This document shows positions 4,492 through 6,576 of a stretch of DNA of 6,576 nucleotides, in pieces (position 1 is the stretch's first letter; each line of letters begins with the position of its first letter). The notes beneath the pieces were generated by a model. That model saw only the letters and a list, made by a program, of their open reading frames with translations. It was not told the origin of the DNA and ran no database searches. Source of the stretch: Oxalobacteraceae bacterium. Its GTDB lineage: Bacteria > Pseudomonadota > Gammaproteobacteria > Burkholderiales > Burkholderiaceae_D. The stretch is from the NCBI GenBank assembly GCA_947446335.1, contig CANFGA010000185.1:1-6576 (forward strand), written 5' to 3'. Made by a program: the position numbers and the translations under genes.

Positions 4492-4507
4492 TGGCACACA
4501 TTCTGCT
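4492..4507 (+). promoter_or_regulatory. Sigma-54 (-24/-12) promoter of urtA
   Basis: TGGCAC-A-CATT-CTGCT fits the RpoN consensus TGGCACG-N4-TTGCW at all but two positions, with the GG and GC dinucleotides correctly spaced. The predicted start is near 4518, giving a leader of about 45 bases. With the upstream NtrC-like sites this indicates induction under nitrogen limitation, as expected for urea uptake. Confidence 0.8.
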
Positions 4508-4512
4508 AAGTC

Positions 4513-4544
4513 TGAATTGCAAAATATTAATCTGATGCAATTCA
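4513..4544. repeat. 9-bp perfect inverted repeat at the urtA start
   Basis: TGAATTGCA (4513-4521) and TGCAATTCA (4536-4544) are perfect complements around a 14-bp AT-rich spacer. The left arm straddles the predicted sigma-54 start, so the full hairpin would not be in the message and a DNA-bound protein is the likelier reader. Its position at about +11 suggests a repressor or a second layer of control. The protein is not identifiable. Confidence 0.5.
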
Positions 4545-4552
4545 ACCCCACC

Positions 4553-4557
4553 AGGAG
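4553..4557 (+). promoter_or_regulatory. Ribosome binding site of urtA
   Basis: AGGAG lies 5 bases before ATG 4563, strong and ideally spaced. It fixes the start directly before the signal peptide. Confidence 0.85.
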
Positions 4558-4562
4558 ATACC

Positions 4563-5810
4563 ATGTCCCGTCGTAATCTTTTGAAAGCCGCCGCAGCCAG
4601 CGCGCTGATTCTTGCAACATCTGTCACCAATGCGTGGGCCGCCGATACGATCAAGGTCGGCATCGTGCACTCGCTGTCGGGAACGATGGCGATCTCCGAG
4701 ACATCGCTGAAAAACGTCGCCTTGATGACGATCGCCGAAATCAATGCCAACGGTGGCGTGATGGGCAAGCAACTCGAAGCCGTGGTCGTCGATCCAGCCT
4801 CGAACTGGCCGTTGTTCGCAGAAAAGGCGCGCCAACTCATTTCTCAAGACAAGGTGGCGGTCGTGTTCGGCGGCTGGACCTCGGTCTCGCGCAAATCGAT
4901 GCTGCCGGTCTTCAAGGAACTGAACAGCCTGCTGTTCTACCCGGTCCAGTATGAAGGCGAAGAACTGGAAAAGAACGTGTTCTACACCGGCGCAGCGCCC
5001 AACCAGCAAGCCATCCCCGCCACCGAATACCTGATGAGCAAGGAAGGCGGCGGCGCCAAGCGCTTCGTGCTGCTCGGCACCGACTATGTCTATCCGCGCA
5101 CGACCAACAAGATCCTGCGCGCCTTCCTGATCAGCAAGGGTGTCAAGGAAAGCGACATTTCGGAAGTCTACACGCCGTTCGGCCACGCCGACTACCAGAC
5201 CATCGTCGCCAACATCAAGAAGTTTTCCGCCGGCGGCAAGACGGCTGTCATTTCGACCATCAACGGCGATTCGAACGTGCCCTTTTACAAGGAACTCGGC
5301 AATGCCGGCTTGAAGGCGACCGATGTGCCAGTCGTTGCATTTTCGGTCGGCGAAGAGGAATTGCGCGGCGTCGACACCAAGCCGCTGGTAGGCCATCTGG
5401 CAGCATGGAACTATTTCGAGTCGGTCAAGAATCCGGTCAACAGCGCCTTCATCAAACAATGGAAAGCCTTTGCTGTAGCGCAGAAACTGCCGAACGCCGA
5501 CACCGTCGTCACCAATGACCCGATGGAAGCGACCTACGTCGGCATCCACATGTGGAAGCAGGCGGTCGAGAAGGCAAAATCGACCGATACCGACAAGGTC
5601 ATCGCGGCGATGGCGGGCCAGACCTTCAAGGCCCCGTCCGGCTTCACGTTGACGATGGATGCGACCAACCATCACTTGCACAAGCCAGTCATGATCGGCG
5701 AAATCAAGGCCGATGGCCAGTTCAGCGTGGTCTGGAAAACCAAGGGCCCGGTGCGCGCCCAGCCATGGAGCCCTTACATCAAGGGCAATGAAGCCAAGCA
5801 AAAACTGTAA
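4563..5810 (+). CDS. urtA: UrtA, urea ABC transporter binding protein
   Basis: The periplasmic substrate-binding protein of the UrtABCDE high-affinity urea importer, 415 residues, near full family length. The N terminus SRRNLLK (2-8) fits the twin-arginine motif. A moderate hydrophobic stretch and cleavage after AWA (residue 26) follow, so Tat export is possible. The mature part opens with DTIKVGIVHSLSGTMAISE, the standard start of type I branched-chain-amino-acid-like binding proteins. FGGWTSVSRKSMLPVF and LNSLLFYPVQYEGEE are characteristic of UrtA and separate it from LivK-type proteins; GAAPNQQAIPATEYL and DPMEATYVGIHMWKQAVEKA are further family segments. The gene ends in tandem TAA stops. 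It is preceded by a sigma-54 promoter with NtrC-like sites and followed after 58 bp by urtB, with a hairpin between. A 424-codon open frame on the opposite strand is a coding shadow. Confidence 0.97.
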   Translation: MSRRNLLKAAAASALILATSVTNAWAADTIKVGIVHSLSGTMAISETSLKNVALMTIAEINANGGVMGKQLEAVVVDPASNWPLFAEKARQLISQDKVAVVFGGWTSVSRKSMLPVFKELNSLLFYPVQYEGEELEKNVFYTGAAPNQQAIPATEYLMSKEGGGAKRFVLLGTDYVYPRTTNKILRAFLISKGVKESDISEVYTPFGHADYQTIVANIKKFSAGGKTAVISTINGDSNVPFYKELGNAGLKATDVPVVAFSVGEEELRGVDTKPLVGHLAAWNYFESVKNPVNSAFIKQWKAFAVAQKLPNADTVVTNDPMEATYVGIHMWKQAVEKAKSTDTDKVIAAMAGQTFKAPSGFTLTMDATNHHLHKPVMIGEIKADGQFSVVWKTKGPVRAQPWSPYIKGNEAKQKL

Positions 5811-5832
5811 TAACACGCTCCCTCATCCCCGG

Positions 5833-5858
5833 CCCTTCTCCCGCAAGCGGGAGAAGGG
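5833..5858 (+). repeat. 12-bp perfect hairpin in the urtA-urtB gap
   Basis: CCCTTCTCCCGC (5833-5844) and GCGGGAGAAGGG (5847-5858) pair perfectly around AA, in practice an 11-bp stem with a CAAG loop. It is followed by GGAGAAAAAAA, not a T run, so it is not a normal terminator on this strand. The sequence, with its CCTCATCCCCGG lead, looks like a REP-type palindrome common in betaproteobacterial intergenic regions. In RNA it could shield the 3' end of the urtA message and partly cover the urtB ribosome binding site. Confidence 0.75.
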
Positions 5859-5862
5859 GGAG
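5856..5862 (+). promoter_or_regulatory. urtB ribosome binding site overlapping the hairpin
   Basis: GGGGGAG lies 6 bases before ATG 5869. Its first three bases belong to the hairpin stem at 5833-5858 and the remaining four are free, so a folded stem would crowd ribosome binding. Confidence 0.7.
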
Positions 5863-5868
5863 AAAAAA

Positions 5869-6576
5869 ATGAACACAATAAAAAAACTGATTCTGGCAAG
5901 CTGCCTGTGCCTGCAATCGTTCGCCGCCTGCGCGGCAATCGATGCGGCGCTGCTTGCCCCCTTGGGCGGAGACGACCCCGATGCACGCATAGCAGCGGTC
6001 GGCAACATTGCCGCGCTGGCCAACGACGACGCCGCCAAGGTACTGAAGGCGCTCAAGAACGATATGCTGTATGCCACACCCGATGGCAAGATGGTCATCA
6101 TCATCGATGACAATGCGACCGATGCCGCGACCGGCGAGGCCATCGCGATGCCCGATGGCGTCGATGGCGTGATGGTCAACAACCGCTTGCGCGGCGCCAT
6201 CGAAAGCGCGCTGTCCGGCTTGAAGCTGTTTGACAGCGAGCGCGATGTGCGCATGGCCGCTGCGCTCGAATTGCAAAAAAACCCGATCGACATCGCCCAG
6301 AGCGCGCTGATCAAGAGCGCCTTCAATAAAGAAACTGATGTCGACATCAAGGACACGCTGCAGCTGATGATTTCGACGGCGAACCTGCAGTCAAACGACG
6401 CCCTCGTTCGCAAAGCCGCCGTCATCGATCTGGCCAGGAGCAGCAACGCGCGCCTGTTGCCGACGCTGCAGCGGATGCTGGAAAAGCATCCCGATGGCAG
6501 CAACATCGAACCCGACGAGGCGGTGCGCATCGCCGTCGTCGCCACGCAAGGCGAGATCAAGAGCCGCTTGCAGCGC
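5869..6576 (+). CDS. urtB: UrtB, urea ABC transporter permease (N-terminal part)
   Basis: The frame is open from ATG 5869 to the last base: 236 codons, cut by the window end. It begins MNTIKKLILASCLCLQSFAAC, a Sec-type signal peptide, cleaved near residues 20-23. A helical, Ala/Leu/Asp-rich domain follows with repeated LKAL..., RDVRMAAALEL, VRKAAVIDLARS and RLLPTLQRML segments like HEAT-type helical repeats. Proteobacterial UrtB proteins (about 520-540 residues) carry exactly such a periplasmic extension before the LivH-like transmembrane permease; the membrane part would lie beyond the window. The position after urtA supports the assignment. NNRLRGAIESALSGLKLFDSERDVRMAAA, split at about residues 104-132, is a family hallmark as I recall it. 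FAAC resembles a lipobox only poorly. Start choice rests on GGGGGAG at 5856-5862. urtCDE and perhaps urease genes probably follow. Confidence 0.92.
   Translation, partial: MNTIKKLILASCLCLQSFAACAAIDAALLAPLGGDDPDARIAAVGNIAALANDDAAKVLKALKNDMLYATPDGKMVIIIDDNATDAATGEAIAMPDGVDGVMVNNRLRGAIESALSGLKLFDSERDVRMAAALELQKNPIDIAQSALIKSAFNKETDVDIKDTLQLMISTANLQSNDALVRKAAVIDLARSSNARLLPTLQRMLEKHPDGSNIEPDEAVRIAVVATQGEIKSRLQR

Larger units (their letters stand above)
4226..4562. other. Divergent intergenic region, slyA-like gene to urtA
   Basis: This 337-bp gap is clearly richer in AT than its surroundings and holds no credible gene; open frames across it are antisense shadows or continue from neighbouring genes. 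From left to right it carries the SlyA-type operator and -10 element of the minus-strand regulator, three NtrC-like sites, a sigma-54 promoter, a 9-bp inverted repeat and the urtA ribosome binding site. Confidence 0.8.

Noticed and set aside
4542..5816. 424-codon minus-strand open frame opposite urtA
   Set aside because: Mirror of urtA produced by high GC3. urtA has a clear family match, promoter and ribosome binding site; the antisense product is His/Arg/Asp-rich and unlike any family.
5823..6560. 245-codon minus-strand open frame opposite urtB
   Set aside because: Ser/Ala-rich antisense shadow; the plus-strand frame from 5869 has a signal peptide, helical repeats and the expected position after urtA.
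1..6576. A new defence or mobile system
   Set aside because: No nuclease, reverse transcriptase, toxin-antitoxin pair, integrase, transposase or repeat array is visible on either strand. All larger genes belong to known housekeeping or stress families.

Overview
The window looks like chromosomal DNA from a betaproteobacterium, most likely Burkholderiales and possibly Oxalobacteraceae. The placement rests on moderately high GC with strong GC3 in the genes, the proteobacterial UrtB form with a long periplasmic N-terminal domain, an NtrC/sigma-54 type promoter, and a palindromic intergenic repeat of a type common in this group. Family and genus are inference. No tRNA, rRNA, transposase, phage gene or CRISPR array is visible.

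Layout. Positions 1-485 hold no convincing protein gene but are rich in signals. There is a minus-strand intrinsic terminator (114-141) that could end a small RNA with a CUCCUCC anti-Shine-Dalgarno stretch, a convergent pair of perfect DnaA boxes (316-324 and 342-350), and a 27-bp near-perfect dyad (367-393). A 58-residue hypothetical protein follows (486-662). Next is an organic-peroxide defence unit: the redox-sensing repressor OhrR (775-1224) and the peroxidase Ohr (1261-1689). They are probably co-transcribed from one promoter whose operator lies between the -35 and -10 boxes, and the ohrR message appears to be leaderless. After a weak terminator come a small putative exported protein (1747-1959), an EthD-family small protein (2076-2390) and a 12-helix YbfB/YjiJ-type MFS transporter (2522-3715). 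A SlyA-like MarR regulator (3737-4225, minus strand) converges on the transporter and has a SlyA-type palindrome 2 bp upstream of its own start codon.

Positions 4226-4562 form a regulatory region for a urea uptake operon. They hold one good NtrC-like site, two weaker tandem NtrC-like sites at near-helical spacing, a good -24/-12 sigma-54 promoter and an unexplained 9-bp inverted repeat over the predicted transcription start. The operon begins with urtA, the urea-binding protein with a Tat-like signal peptide (4563-5810). It continues into urtB, the permease, which is cut by the window end (5869-6576). A 12-bp perfect hairpin lies between them and overlaps the urtB ribosome binding site.

How it fits together. 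The two well-understood modules are peroxide-inducible detoxification (ohrR-ohr) and nitrogen-limitation-induced urea import (urtAB, presumably followed by urtCDE outside the window). The genes are from known families. The more interesting content is regulatory architecture rather than a new multi-gene system.
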